In this document: piece after piece, positions 18,495 to 27,444 of the stretch | Layout: each line of letters opens with the position of its first letter | How positions within the stretch are numbered: position 1 is the stretch's first letter | Source of the DNA: Betaproteobacteria bacterium | Lineage (GTDB): Bacteria > Pseudomonadota > Gammaproteobacteria > Burkholderiales > Rhodocyclaceae | Length of the DNA: 64,000 nucleotides | Assembly (NCBI GenBank): GCA_016234745.1 | Contig: JACRAR010000074.1 | Coordinates: forward strand, 496,001 to 560,000 | Reading direction: 5' to 3' | The notes under the pieces: generated by a model | Database searches by the model: none | What the model was told of the DNA's origin: nothing | What the model saw: the letters and a program-made list of their open reading frames with translations, nothing else | Position numbers and translations under genes: made by a program

Positions 18495-18752
18495 ATGATG
18501 CTGCTCGAATGGACTTCAGCCTGATTTGCTGAGTCGAGCGCATCCGAATTTCGATGACGAGAAAAAAAAGCACAAACACCATTAAATATTTCTTGCAAGT
18601 TTTATTTTGAACCACTACACTTAGTCAAATTTTATTCATTGCATACTATATGTAGTAGGTCAACCCGAAAGCAGTAAATCGCATCGGGGACACAAGGGAA
18701 AAGCTGATCGCAGGAGCGCCGCAGCTTACAGAGCAACCAACAGGAGATATCG
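18495..18752 (+). promoter_or_regulatory. AT-rich intergenic region and structured leader before the 83-aa gene
   Basis: This 258-base gap is strikingly AT-rich from 18555 to 18660, unlike its surroundings. It holds a hairpin after ampD (GCTCGA 18503-18508 with TCGAGC 18534-18539, inner CAGC/GCTG). Loose promoter candidates are TTGAAC 18607-18612 with TTTTAT 18630-18635, and TACTAT at 18644-18649. A leader of about 95 bases follows: CCCG/CGGG at 18664-18667/18685-18688, then a two-step hairpin at 18701-18727. A ribosome site AGGAG (18742-18746) sits 6 bases before the ATG. I do not recognise a known riboswitch. Confidence 0.5.
18701..18727 (+). other. Predicted two-step RNA hairpin in the leader of the 83-aa gene
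   Basis: AAGCTG (18701-18706) pairs with CAGCTT (18722-18727), and inside it CGC (18709-18711) pairs with GCG (18716-18718) around loop AGGA. The loop sequence AGGAG copies the true ribosome site 26 bases downstream. It could be regulatory. Confidence 0.4.
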
Positions 18753-19004
18753 ATGCAGTTGTCAGCTACGGAAATAGCCGCCACGCCACTGCCATTCGAT
18801 CTCATTCCTGAAGCTCACTCCCCATCATTCACTTCTACTTTCCAGTCGTTGTCACGGCTCCGCCGCTACTTGCCAAGCGAGGTTTCCTTCGTGCGCCTTG
18901 GCCAAGGCGGGGTTGAAGTGCGCACGCATGGAGCCGATTTTCCAGAATTCAAGGGTTGCAAAGCAGCGCAACTTTGGATGATCCGCGCTGGTTTGGGCGG
19001 GTAG
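18753..19004 (+). CDS. Small protein of unknown function (83 aa)
   Basis: I do not recognise this protein. It has 83 residues, no signal peptide and no membrane helix. The N-terminal half is Ser/Pro-rich (EAHSPSFTSTFQSLSRLRRYLP) and the C-terminal half is a compact beta-like segment (VSFVRLGQGGVEVRTHGADFPEF) ending in KAAQLWMIRAGLGG. A good ribosome site (CAGGAG, 6-base spacing) and a long dedicated leader support real translation. Its only near neighbour on the same strand is the H1-like gene 45 bases downstream, with which it may share a transcript up to the terminator at 19714. Confidence 0.6.
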   Translation: MQLSATEIAATPLPFDLIPEAHSPSFTSTFQSLSRLRRYLPSEVSFVRLGQGGVEVRTHGADFPEFKGCKAAQLWMIRAGLGG

Positions 19005-19049
19005 CTTTACTTATGTTTCTTTCCTGTTACTTTGTTAAGGAGGTTTGAC

Positions 19050-19631
19050 ATGGCTAACGCCAAGACCACTAAGCCTGCGGCGAAAAAGGCTGCTCCCGCC
19101 AAGAAACCTGCGGCGAAGAAGGCTGCACCGAAGAAAGCTGCTGCCAAGAAGCCGGCAGTGAAGAAGGCTGCGCCGAAGAAAGTTGCTGCCAAGAAGCCGG
19201 CAGTGAAGAAGGCTGCACCGAAGAAGGCTGCTGCCAAGAAGCCGGCAGTGAAGAAGGCTGCACCGAAGAAGGCTGCGCCGAAGAAAGCTGCTGCCAAGAA
19301 GCCGGTAGCGAAGAAGGCTGCACCGAAGAAGGCCGCTGCCAAGAAGCCGGCAGCAAAGAAGGCTGCGCCGAAGAAAGCTGCTGCCAAGAAGCCGGCAGCG
19401 AAGAAAGCTGCGCCGAAGAAAGCCGCCGCCAAGAAGCCGGCAGCAAAGAAACCAGCTGCCAAGAAGCCGGCAGCAAAGAAACCAGCGGCGAAAAAAGCCG
19501 CTGCCGCCAAACCCGCTGCACCAGCCGCCCCCAAAGCTGCTGCGCCTTCGACTGCGGCCACGCCGGGCTTGAAGTCGTCGCTGAATCCGGCTGCGGCATG
19601 GCCGTTTCCGACGGGTTCGCGGCCGTCTTGA
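19050..19631 (+). CDS. Histone H1-like Lys/Ala/Pro-rich DNA-binding protein
   Basis: A 193-aa basic, low-complexity protein that resembles the C-terminal tail of eukaryotic histone H1 and the H1-like or AlgP-type proteins of beta- and gammaproteobacteria, which bind DNA non-specifically and condense or regulate it. ATG 19050 is chosen over TTG 19032 because a perfect AAGGAGG lies at 19038-19044. Residues about 8-155 are built of a 15-aa unit KKAAPKKAAAKKPAA/V repeated with small changes; the C-terminal 40 residues are Ala/Pro-rich and much less basic. A strong terminator follows. The specific role cannot be read from the sequence. Length is likely variable between strains because of the repeats. 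Confidence 0.8.
   Translation: MANAKTTKPAAKKAAPAKKPAAKKAAPKKAAAKKPAVKKAAPKKVAAKKPAVKKAAPKKAAAKKPAVKKAAPKKAAPKKAAAKKPVAKKAAPKKAAAKKPAAKKAAPKKAAAKKPAAKKAAPKKAAAKKPAAKKPAAKKPAAKKPAAKKAAAAKPAAPAAPKAAAPSTAATPGLKSSLNPAAAWPFPTGSRPS
19110..19500 (+). repeat. Imperfect tandem 45-bp repeats inside the H1-like gene
   Basis: The 45-base unit (AAGAAGGCTGC.CCGAAGAA...GCTGCCAAGAAGCCGGCAG) encodes KKAAPKKAAAKKPA(A/V). It recurs about six to eight times, with a shorter KKPAA variant repeated at the 3' end. Frequent synonymous differences (AAG/AAA, GCT/GCC) are scattered between units. Confidence 0.8.
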
Positions 19632-19713
19632 GCCGTATCTTGGGTGGATGCGGGCAGATTTCCGCATTAGCGGATTAGCTTATCCTCTCGCATCCCCCCA
19701 AATTTGAGGCTCG

Positions 19714-19742
19714 GCGGCGGCTATCAGCCGCCGCTGTTTTTT
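19714..19742 (+). terminator. Rho-independent terminator after the H1-like gene
   Basis: A perfect 9-bp GC-rich stem (GCGGCGGCT 19714-19722 with AGCCGCCGC 19726-19734) and 3-nt loop, followed after TG by six T residues. The T-run is on the plus-strand side only, so it serves the H1-like gene and not the convergent aminotransferase. Confidence 0.85.
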
Positions 19743-19751
19743 CCAGCAGGG

Positions 19752-20906
19752 CTATTTGAAATATTGCGCCAGGCGCATTAAGCCTTCCTCGAGCTGGTTC
19801 CGCGCAACGGTGTAGGCAAAACGGAGATGTCGTTCTGGTGCGTTCTCTCCGAAATCCAGTCCGGGCGTAATCGCCACTCCCGCTTTCTCGATCAGTTGGC
19901 TGGCCAGGGCATAGCTATCGGTGCTGAGTTGGCTGCAGTCTGCGTAGATATAGAAAGCGCCGGCGGGTTCGGCGGCGATCGTGAAACCGAGATTCTTCAG
20001 ACCGGGCAGCAACAGATCGCGGCGTGCCTGGAATTCGGCACGGCGCCGTTCGAGCAGGGCGATGGTTTCCGGGTTGAAGGCAGCCAGGGCGGCATGCTGC
20101 GCCGGAGCGGATGGCGAGATGAACAGATTCTGCGCCAGTTTCTCGATATCCCGCACGCAATCGCGCGGCGCCACGAGCCAGCCGAGGCGCCACCCGGTCA
20201 TGTTGAAATATTTCGAGAAACTGTTGATGACGAATATGTCTTCGGAAATCGACAAGGCGGTCGCAGCGTCACATCCGTAAGTCAGGCCGTGATAAATCTC
20301 GTCTACCAGCAGCACGCCGGCACGCGCCGCCACAACTTGCCAGAGCTCGGTGAGACGATTCCGATCCAGCATGGTTCCAGTAGGATTGGCGGGCGAGGCA
20401 ACCAACAGGCCACGGGTACGCCCGGTCCACGCCGTCGCGACATCCTCGGCGCTGGGCTGGTAGCCCTGTTCCGGTCGCACCTTGAGTGGCATCGGGCGCC
20501 CTTCAAAGAGGCGGGTGAAATGACGGTTGCATGGATAGCCGGGGTCGGGCAGGAGCAGTTCGTCGCCGGGATTGATTAGCGCTCCCAGAGCCAGCAGCAA
20601 GGCGCCAGAAGCGCCGGCCGTGACGATGATACGTTCCGGCGCCACGTTGACACCGTAACGTTCTGCATAGAAGCCGGCAATCGCTTCGCGCAATTGCGGC
20701 AGACCGAGCGCCGAGGTGTAGAACACTCGTCCGTTGCGGATGAAGGCATCGGCAGCCGCGATCACGGGCTCTGGCGTGGGGAAATCCGGCTCTCCTACTT
20801 CCATGTGGATGACGGAGCGCCCGGCGTTCTCGAGCGCTTTGGCCTTGGCCATCAATTCCATGACATGAAACGGGGCGATTTCATTCATGCGGTTGGCAAG
20901 TTTCAT
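19752..20906 (-). CDS. PLP-dependent class I/II aminotransferase
   Basis: Fold-type I aminotransferase of 384 aa; aspartate aminotransferase-like families share this layout but the substrate is not readable. Motifs in order: VGEPDFPTPEPVI (about residue 37), the PLP phosphate region TAGASGALLLAL (about 95), ASPANPTGTM (about 170), the Asp/Tyr pair VDEIYHGLTY (about 203) and the PLP lysine in NSFSKYFNMTGWRLGW (about 230). The substrate-carboxylate Arg is in RHLRFAYTVA near the end. It stands alone on the minus strand, divergent from maeB and convergent with the H1-like gene. Confidence 0.85.
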   Translation of the reverse strand: MKLANRMNEIAPFHVMELMAKAKALENAGRSVIHMEVGEPDFPTPEPVIAAADAFIRNGRVFYTSALGLPQLREAIAGFYAERYGVNVAPERIIVTAGASGALLLALGALINPGDELLLPDPGYPCNRHFTRLFEGRPMPLKVRPEQGYQPSAEDVATAWTGRTRGLLVASPANPTGTMLDRNRLTELWQVVAARAGVLLVDEIYHGLTYGCDAATALSISEDIFVINSFSKYFNMTGWRLGWLVAPRDCVRDIEKLAQNLFISPSAPAQHAALAAFNPETIALLERRRAEFQARRDLLLPGLKNLGFTIAAEPAGAFYIYADCSQLSTDSYALASQLIEKAGVAITPGLDFGENAPERHLRFAYTVARNQLEEGLMRLAQYFK

Positions 20907-20979
20907 CTAGAACTCATCGTGCATGGGAGCCGGCAGACGCAGATTCCTTAGTTTCAAATCCCTTAGGTGCAAATCAACA

Positions 20980-21008
20980 CTGAATCTACACACGCGACAC
21001 TATACAAT
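20980..21008 (+). promoter_or_regulatory. Candidate sigma-70 promoter of maeB
   Basis: CTGAAT (20980-20985), 17 bp, TACAAT (21003-21008). The -10 matches at five of six positions, the -35 is weak. It leaves a leader of about 70 bases before the maeB ATG at 21085. Confidence 0.4.
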
Positions 21009-21084
21009 ACTGGATTCTTTCGGCAGCGCCCGCCCGGAGCGGGTCTCAGTGCCACCGCTTTCTTTCAGCTACGAGGAGAAACAC

Positions 21085-23379
21085 ATGGACGAAATCATCC
21101 GCGCTCAGGCGCTTGAATACCATCGGTTGCCAAAGCCTGGGAAAATCGCCGTCACACCGACCAAGGCGCTGACCAGCCAGCAGGATCTGGCGCTGGCCTA
21201 TTCGCCTGGCGTGGCTGCGGCCTGCGACGAGATCGTCAAGGATCCGGCCAATGCGTATCAATATACTTCGCGCGGCAACCTGGTGGCTGTCATCACCAAT
21301 GGCACGGCCGTGCTTGGCCTGGGCAACATCGGCCCCCTGGCCGGCAAACCGGTCATGGAAGGCAAGGGCGTGCTGTTCAAGAAATTCGCCGGCATCGACG
21401 TGTTCGACATCGAGATCGCCGAGAACGATCCGGACAAGCTGGTCGACATCATCGCCTCGCTGGAACCGACCTTCGGCGGCATCAACCTCGAAGACATCAA
21501 AGCGCCGGAATGCTTCTATGTCGAGAAGAAGCTGCGCGAGCGCCTGCAGATCCCGGTTTTCCACGACGACCAGCACGGCACCGCGATCATCGCCAGTGCC
21601 GCCGTGATCAATGGCCTGCGCGTCGTCAACAAGGAAATCGGCAAAATCAAGCTGGTCTGCTCTGGCGCCGGCGCCGCGGCCATCGCCTGCCTCGACCTGC
21701 TGGTGAGCCTGGGTCTCAACCCCAAGAACGTTTACATCACCGACAGCAAAGGCGCGGTGTATGTCGGCCGCGACGCCAACCTCGATCCTTCCAAGGCTCG
21801 CTACGCCCAGGACACCAAGGCGCGCACCCTGGGCGACCTGATGACGGGCTGCGACGTCTTCCTCGGGCTGTCGACCGCTGGCGTGCTCAAGCAAGACATG
21901 GTCAAGACGATGGCTCCCAATCCCATCATCCTGGCCATGGCCAACCCGACCCCGGAAATTCTGCCCGAAGAAGCCAAGGCGGTGCGTCCCGATGCGATTA
22001 TCGGCACCGGCCGTTCCGACTACCCGAACCAGGTGAACAACGTCCTGTGTTTCCCCTTCATGTTCCGCGGCGCCATGGATGTCGGGGCCACCACCATCAA
22101 CGAACCCATGAAGGTCGCCGCGGTGCGCGCCATCGCCGAACTCGCCCATGCCGAACAGTCTGAAGTCGTCAGCGCCGCCTATGGCACCGACGAACTCAGC
22201 TTCGGGCCGGAATACCTGATCCCCAAGCCGTTCGATCCGCGCCTGATCGTCAAGGTTGCACCGGCAGTGGCTCTGGCCGCGATGCAGTCCGGTGTGGCCA
22301 CCCGGCCGCTGGCGGACATGGATGCCTACCTCCAGCAACTCAACGACTTCGTCTATCACACCGGCCTGCTGATGCGACCGGTCTTTGCCGCCGCCAAGAA
22401 GAACCCGGCACGCATCGTCTTCTGCGAAGGCGAGGACGAACGCGTCCTGCGCGCTGCCCAGGCGGTGGTCGATGAAGGCCTGGCGCGGCCGATCCTGGTC
22501 GGACGGCCTGAAGTCATGGCGGCGAGCATCAAGAAAGCCGGTTTGCGCATCCGGCCCGGCGAGCACTTCGAACAGGTCAACCCGGATTCCGATCCGCGCT
22601 ACAAAATGTTATGGCAGGACTACTACGAACTGATGTGCCGCAAGGGCATCAGCATCGAGCATGCCAAGCGCGAAATCCGCCGCAAGACCACCCTGATCGG
22701 CGCCATGCTGATCCGCCACGGCCACGCCGACGGCATGATCTGCGGCACCTACGGCAAGCACTCGATGCACTTGCGCTACATCAGCACGGTGATCGACCGG
22801 GAGCCCGGCATCAACAACTTCTATGCCATGAACATGCTGCTGCTGCCCAACCGCACCTTGTTCATCTGTGACACCCACGTCAATTACGATCCGACCGCGG
22901 CCCAGATCGTTGAGATGACCCTCTTGGCCGCCGAGGAGGTCAAGCGTTTTGGCGTGATACCCAAGATTGCATTGCTCTCGCATTCGAGTTTCGGCAACGA
23001 GGACAATCCGACCGCAGTCAAGATGCGCGAGGCGCTGGCGATTTTGCAGGACATCGCACCGCATCTGGAAGTGGAGGGCGAGATGCACGGCGATGCGGCG
23101 CTTTCGGAAGAGATCCGCCGCCAGGTGTTCCCGAATTCACGGCTCAAGGGCCAGGCCAACCTGTTGATCATGCCGACGCTGGATGCCGCCAATATCGCTT
23201 TCAATCTGTTGAAGACGGCGGCCGGCGATGGCCTGACGGTCGGTCCGCTGCTGCTCGGTGCAGCCCGCCCGGTGCATATCCTGACGCCCACGGCCACCGT
23301 CCGGCGCATTGTCAATGTCACCGCACTGCTCTCGGTCGAGGCGGCCAAGTTGACAACGAAACTGAACGCGAAGGCATAA
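21085..23379 (+). CDS. maeB: NADP-dependent malic enzyme with phosphotransacetylase-like domain
   Basis: Oxidatively decarboxylates malate to pyruvate with NADP, supplying NADPH and pyruvate. The frame is open from 20923, but ATG 21085 follows GAGGAG and gives 764 aa, the length of MaeB. Residues 1-430 are the malic enzyme: [10 protein letters not shown], the [21 protein letters not shown] region, [13 protein letters not shown](P) motif [15 protein letters not shown], and [16 protein letters not shown]. Residues about 430-764 resemble phosphate acetyltransferase ([28 protein letters not shown]). In studied homologues that domain is regulatory, binding acetyl-CoA, and not catalytic. It stands alone downstream of a candidate promoter. 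Confidence 0.95.
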   Translation: MDEIIRAQALEYHRLPKPGKIAVTPTKALTSQQDLALAYSPGVAAACDEIVKDPANAYQYTSRGNLVAVITNGTAVLGLGNIGPLAGKPVMEGKGVLFKKFAGIDVFDIEIAENDPDKLVDIIASLEPTFGGINLEDIKAPECFYVEKKLRERLQIPVFHDDQHGTAIIASAAVINGLRVVNKEIGKIKLVCSGAGAAAIACLDLLVSLGLNPKNVYITDSKGAVYVGRDANLDPSKARYAQDTKARTLGDLMTGCDVFLGLSTAGVLKQDMVKTMAPNPIILAMANPTPEILPEEAKAVRPDAIIGTGRSDYPNQVNNVLCFPFMFRGAMDVGATTINEPMKVAAVRAIAELAHAEQSEVVSAAYGTDELSFGPEYLIPKPFDPRLIVKVAPAVALAAMQSGVATRPLADMDAYLQQLNDFVYHTGLLMRPVFAAAKKNPARIVFCEGEDERVLRAAQAVVDEGLARPILVGRPEVMAASIKKAGLRIRPGEHFEQVNPDSDPRYKMLWQDYYELMCRKGISIEHAKREIRRKTTLIGAMLIRHGHADGMICGTYGKHSMHLRYISTVIDREPGINNFYAMNMLLLPNRTLFICDTHVNYDPTAAQIVEMTLLAAEEVKRFGVIPKIALLSHSSFGNEDNPTAVKMREALAILQDIAPHLEVEGEMHGDAALSEEIRRQVFPNSRLKGQANLLIMPTLDAANIAFNLLKTAAGDGLTVGPLLLGAARPVHILTPTATVRRIVNVTALLSVEAAKLTTKLNAKA

Positions 23380-23423
23380 ACCTGATCGCGTAAGCGCGGT
23401 CTTGCGCGCGCGGGACTCGCCAG

Positions 23424-24560
23424 ATGTCCAGGACGGCACTGATTCTGTCTGGGGGCGGCGCGCGCGCCGCCTACCAGGTCGGGGTATTGGCGGCGATCCG
23501 TGACATGCTGCCGGAGCCGCAGCGCAATCCGTTCCCTATTCTCTGCGGTACTTCGGCCGGCGCCATCAACGCTGCCTCGCTTGCCACCACGGCAGAGAAT
23601 TTCGACGCCGGCGTCAATCAGTTGCTTGAGATCTGGCGCAATTTCCACGCCGGATCGGTGTATCGGGCCGATGCCCTGGGCATCGGCGCAACGGCTGCCC
23701 GTTGGCTGGGGGCGCTGATGGGCGGCTGGCTGGTCAAGAGCGGTCCGCGCGCACTTCTCGACAACTCGCCATTGCGCCAGTTATTGACCGCGCATCTTGA
23801 TTTCAGCGGCATAGACAGGGCGATCGCCAATCGGGCACTGCATTCTGTTAGCCTGACCTGCTCTGGTTACAACTCCGGTCAGAGCGTGAGTTTCTTTCAG
23901 GGCCGCCCGGATTTGGAACCCTGGCAGCGCTCGCAACGCTTCGGCGCGCACGTCAAACTGAACGTGGATCACTTGATGGCCTCGAGTGCGATTCCCTTCG
24001 TGTTTCCGGCGATCAAGATCAATCGGGAATATTTCGGCGATGGCTCGATGCGCCAAGTCGCCCCCATCTCGCCGGCAATCCATCTTGGCGCAGACCGGAT
24101 ACTCGTTGTCGGTGCCGGGCGCATGGCGGAACCGCGCAATGAACGTCAAGCCAGCGACGACTATCCTTCTCTGGCGCAGATCGCGGGCCATGCCCTGTCG
24201 AGCATATTTCTCGATACCTTGTCCGTTGACCTCGAACGCATCCGGCGCATCAATCAGACGGTGCATATGATTCCGGAGCAGGTTCGCCGGGAGCAGCATA
24301 TCGCCCTGCACAAGATTGACGTGCTGGTGATTGCGCCTTCGGAGCGCCTGGACTATATCGCTGCCCAGCATGCGCAAAGCTTGCCCTGGCCGGTCAGGGC
24401 ACTGTTCGGCAACATCGGTGCGCTCAACAAGCACGGCGGCGCACTGACCAGTTATCTGCTGTTTGAGCAACCCTATACGTGCGCTTTGATCGACTTGGGA
24501 TACCGCGATACACAGCAGCGGCGCGAAGAAGTCCTCACTTTTCTTAAGATATCAGGTTAA
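23424..24560 (+). CDS. Patatin-like phospholipase
   Basis: Serine lipase of the patatin family, 378 aa, likely hydrolysing phospholipid acyl chains. The oxyanion glycine-rich motif LSGGGARAAYQVGVL lies at the N-terminus. The nucleophile elbow CGTSAGAINAASL (Ser about residue 42) and the Asp of the catalytic dyad in FGDGSMRQVAP (about residue 205) are intact. There is no signal peptide, so it is probably cytoplasmic or peripheral. Close relatives in betaproteobacteria carry a C-terminal region of unknown role, here ending with SYLLFEQPYTCALIDLGY. It lies 44 bases after maeB and may be read from its transcript. Confidence 0.88.
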   Translation: MSRTALILSGGGARAAYQVGVLAAIRDMLPEPQRNPFPILCGTSAGAINAASLATTAENFDAGVNQLLEIWRNFHAGSVYRADALGIGATAARWLGALMGGWLVKSGPRALLDNSPLRQLLTAHLDFSGIDRAIANRALHSVSLTCSGYNSGQSVSFFQGRPDLEPWQRSQRFGAHVKLNVDHLMASSAIPFVFPAIKINREYFGDGSMRQVAPISPAIHLGADRILVVGAGRMAEPRNERQASDDYPSLAQIAGHALSSIFLDTLSVDLERIRRINQTVHMIPEQVRREQHIALHKIDVLVIAPSERLDYIAAQHAQSLPWPVRALFGNIGALNKHGGALTSYLLFEQPYTCALIDLGYRDTQQRREEVLTFLKISG

Positions 24561-24610
24561 TAAACTAGAGCAACTGCTTAATTATTGAGGCCGAATACCG
24601 TTATTCTCTA

Positions 24611-24639
24611 TTGAATAGAAGGGCTGACGCTGCTAAACT
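24611..24639 (+). promoter_or_regulatory. Sigma-70 promoter candidate of pbpG
   Basis: TTGAAT (24611-24616), exactly 17 bp, TAAACT (24634-24639), about 46 bases before the ATG. It overlaps the upstream TTG that could extend the frame, which supports the later ATG as the start. Confidence 0.5.
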
Positions 24640-24685
24640 GCGCCGAATTTTGCGAAGAACACGGGTTTGGGAGTTTGAGGACACA

Positions 24686-25609
24686 ATGAAAAAAGCCACC
24701 ATGTGCTTGCTCGCCTTGTCTGCGCTTAGTCTGGTCGTCAATCCGAGCAGCGCGGAAGCAGTGCAGAAGTCCGTGACCGTCAAGAAACACAAGCTGGCCC
24801 GGCCGCATGCGAAGAAGCGCGTGAGCCAGGCCGCCTACCAGGAGACTGCGAACCTCGTGCTGGGGTCGGCTTCTGCGCTGGTCCTGGACCAATCCACCGG
24901 AGCGGTGCTGTTTGAGAAAAATGCCGGGGCGGTGCTGCCGATTGCTTCCATTACCAAGCTCATGACCGCGATGGTTGTGCTGGATGCCCGACCCAATCTG
25001 GACGAGACTCTGGCGATCAGCGATGAGGATGTGGATACGCTCAAGGGCACCCGGTCGCGCCTCAGGGTCGGCACGCAACTGAGCCGCGAGGAAATGCTGC
25101 GGCTGGCTTTGATGTCTTCAGAAAATCGGGCTGCGTCTTCGCTGGCGAACAATTATCAGGGTGGACGCGAGGCATTCATTGTCGCGATGAACCGCAAGGC
25201 GCAGGAACTGGGTCTGCTGGATACTCAATTTGCAGATCCCACCGGGCTTACTGCCGCCAATGTTTCCAGTGCCCGCGATCTGGTCAAGCTGGTCGCGGCT
25301 GCGCACCAGTATCCGCTGATCCGGGAATTTACGACGGCCACCGGATACGAGGTCAAGATTGCCGGTCGCACGCACGCTTTCCACAATACCAACAGCCTGG
25401 TGAAAAGCTCGTCCTGGGATATCGGCTTATCCAAGACCGGTTATATCAGTGAGGCGGGAAAGTGTCTGGTGATGCAGGCCTGGCTCAATAACAAGCCGAC
25501 CATCATCGTGTTGCTCGACTCATTGGGCAGGATGACGCGCATTGGCGATGCGATGCGCATCAAACGCTGGGTGGAAAGCGCTTCGCTGCCGCGTCACTCG
25601 GCAGGTTAG
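24686..25609 (+). CDS. pbpG: D-alanyl-D-alanine endopeptidase (PBP7 family)
   Basis: Periplasmic low-molecular-weight penicillin-binding protein that cuts peptidoglycan cross-bridges. ATG 24686 (after GAGG) gives 307 aa with signal peptide MKKATMCLLALSALSLVVNP. All three active-site motifs are present: SxxK in ASITKLMTAMVV (about residue 92), SxN in SSENRAASSLA (about 150) and KTG in GLSKTGYISEAG (about 252). A short basic linker (VKKHKLARPHAKKRV) follows the signal. The length fits PbpG, not the larger DacA type. The stop overlaps that of msbA on the other strand. Confidence 0.9.
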   Translation: MKKATMCLLALSALSLVVNPSSAEAVQKSVTVKKHKLARPHAKKRVSQAAYQETANLVLGSASALVLDQSTGAVLFEKNAGAVLPIASITKLMTAMVVLDARPNLDETLAISDEDVDTLKGTRSRLRVGTQLSREEMLRLALMSSENRAASSLANNYQGGREAFIVAMNRKAQELGLLDTQFADPTGLTAANVSSARDLVKLVAAAHQYPLIREFTTATGYEVKIAGRTHAFHNTNSLVKSSSWDIGLSKTGYISEAGKCLVMQAWLNNKPTIIVLLDSLGRMTRIGDAMRIKRWVESASLPRHSAG

Positions 25610-27438
25610 GCCGGGTTTGATCCGGGCTTGACCATTCCCCGGTCCTGGCTTGGGGCAGCCGGCGTCTCGAACTGCAAGCGGTAGAGGTGGCTGTACATGC
25701 CGTTTTGCGCCAGCAATTCCTGATGCCGGCCTTGCTCGACGATGCGGCCCTGGTCCAGCACCACGATGCGATCGGCATGCTCGACCGTCGATAGACGATG
25801 CGCGATCACCAGGGTGGTGCGTCCCTGGATCAGCGTCTCGAGCGCAGCCTGGATCTGTCGTTCGGATTCGGTATCGAGTGCCGAGGTGGCTTCGTCCAGA
25901 ATCAGAATCGGCGCATTCTTGAGGAAAGCGCGGGCAATCGCCAGGCGCTGACGCTGGCCGCCGGAGAGCTTGACCCCGTTTTCCCCGACGCGCGTCTGCA
26001 AGCCTTGCGGCATCTGGCAGATGAATTCCCAGGCGTGGGCGGCCTGTGCTGCCGCGACGATGTCGGCTTCGCTGGCATCGGCCGAGCTGCCGTAGGCGAT
26101 GTTGGCGGCAACGCTGTCGTTGAACAACACCACTTCCTGGCTGACCAGCGCGATGTTGGCACGCAGGCTGGTCAGGGTCAGGCTGGCGATGTCATGTCCG
26201 TCGATGCGGATGTTGCCCTGGCGGGTCTGGTAGAAACGCGGCAGCAGGCTGACCAGGGTGCTCTTGCCGCTTCCGGAAGGTCCGACCAGGGCGATTGTCA
26301 ATCCAGCCTTGATGTCCAGCGAGATGTCCTGCAAGGTTGATCGGGTAGTGTTGGCGTAGGAAAAACTGACCCGATCGAAAACGATGTCGCCGCGCGCGCG
26401 CGGCAGCACCTCGGTGCCAGGGTCCTCCTCGGCCGGTTCATCGAGCAGGCCGAAGATGTTCTCGGCCGAGGTCAGTCCGCGCTGCAATGGCGCATTGACC
26501 TCGGTCAATCGTTTGACCGGCGCCAGCAGCATCAGCATGGCGGTGATGAAGGAAACGAAACCGCCGATCGTGATGTGGCTCTCGGCCGATTGCAGCAAGG
26601 CTACGTAGATGATGATCGCCAGGGCGCTCGCCGACGCAATCTGGGTGAGCGGCACAGTGGCCGAGGCAGCCATCGATTCGCGCATCGCCGCCTTGCGGAA
26701 TTCGTTGCTGACATCCTCGAAGCGCTGCGATTCGTAGCGCTGGCCGCCGAACACCTTGACCACCTTGTGGGCGCCGATGGTTTCCTCGAGGATGTGCGAG
26801 ATCAAGCCCATCGCGCTGTAGCCACGCCGGCTGGCGGCGCGCAGGCGCCGCCCGAACAGGCGCACCACGCCGACAATGATCGGCCCGACCGCAAGGGCGA
26901 TCAGCGTCAATTGCCAGTCCAGATACAGCAGGAATCCGATCAGGCCGAGAATCGTCAAGGAGTCGCGCACCAGGGCGGTCAGCACGATGGTGGCGGCGCT
27001 GGTGAAATCGTTTACGCCATAGGTGACCCGGGACATCAATGCTCCGGAAGACTGGTCGTCGTAATAGTGCGTCGGCAGGCTCAACAGGCGCTGGAACATC
27101 TTGTGCCGCAGGTCCATGATCAGCCGATTGCTGACCCAGGCCAGGCTGTAGGAAGTGAAATAGGTCAGCAGGCCGCGCGTGACGAAGATCGCCACTATGG
27201 CTAGGGGGATCAGATATAAATCCCCTTGGTACTTGGGTAGGAAGCCCTTGTCCAAAAGAGGTTTCATGAGGGCCGGGAACAGCGGCTCGGTCATTGCCGT
27301 CAGCGCCATGCCGAGCAAGGACAACAGGAAAGCCGTGCGGTAAGGGCGCACATAGCCGAGCAGACGCAGGTAGATGTCTCGATTGCTGCCGGCTAAAGGT
27401 GCATTGGCCGCAGTGGCGCCGGGGAGCACGGGAATCAT
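25606..27438 (-). CDS. msbA: Lipid A export ABC transporter MsbA
   Basis: Homodimeric inner-membrane ABC exporter that flips lipid A-core from the inner to the outer leaflet. ATG 27438 gives 610 aa; a TTG at 27444 would add two residues. The N-terminal transmembrane domain (about residues 25-330, YLRLLGYVRPYRTAFLLSLLG, then SLPTHYYDDQSSGALMSRVTYGV) precedes the ATPase. Walker A is [18 protein letters not shown] (about 395), the signature [16 protein letters not shown], Walker B ILILDEATSALD and the switch AHRLSTVEHAD. It is last in the minus-strand order pteridine reductase-ttcA-mtnA-msbA. No lpxK is next to it, unlike many proteobacteria. Confidence 0.9.
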   Translation of the reverse strand: MIPVLPGATAANAPLAGSNRDIYLRLLGYVRPYRTAFLLSLLGMALTAMTEPLFPALMKPLLDKGFLPKYQGDLYLIPLAIVAIFVTRGLLTYFTSYSLAWVSNRLIMDLRHKMFQRLLSLPTHYYDDQSSGALMSRVTYGVNDFTSAATIVLTALVRDSLTILGLIGFLLYLDWQLTLIALAVGPIIVGVVRLFGRRLRAASRRGYSAMGLISHILEETIGAHKVVKVFGGQRYESQRFEDVSNEFRKAAMRESMAASATVPLTQIASASALAIIIYVALLQSAESHITIGGFVSFITAMLMLLAPVKRLTEVNAPLQRGLTSAENIFGLLDEPAEEDPGTEVLPRARGDIVFDRVSFSYANTTRSTLQDISLDIKAGLTIALVGPSGSGKSTLVSLLPRFYQTRQGNIRIDGHDIASLTLTSLRANIALVSQEVVLFNDSVAANIAYGSSADASEADIVAAAQAAHAWEFICQMPQGLQTRVGENGVKLSGGQRQRLAIARAFLKNAPILILDEATSALDTESERQIQAALETLIQGRTTLVIAHRLSTVEHADRIVVLDQGRIVEQGRHQELLAQNGMYSHLYRLQFETPAAPSQDRGMVKPGSNPA

Positions 27439-27444
27439 GCCCAA

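Noticed and set aside
18655-18745. c-di-GMP (GEMM) or ZTP riboswitch in the leader of the 83-aa gene
   Set aside because: Some pieces look similar (CCCGAAAG, GGGGACACAA), but the conserved core and tetraloop receptor of these classes are not present in order.
19110-19500. CRISPR-like array
   Set aside because: The repeats are in-frame coding units of 45 bases without spacers.
21046-22566. A 506-aa minus-strand frame inside maeB
   Set aside because: Antisense shadow of the malic enzyme; no recognisable motif and no start signals.
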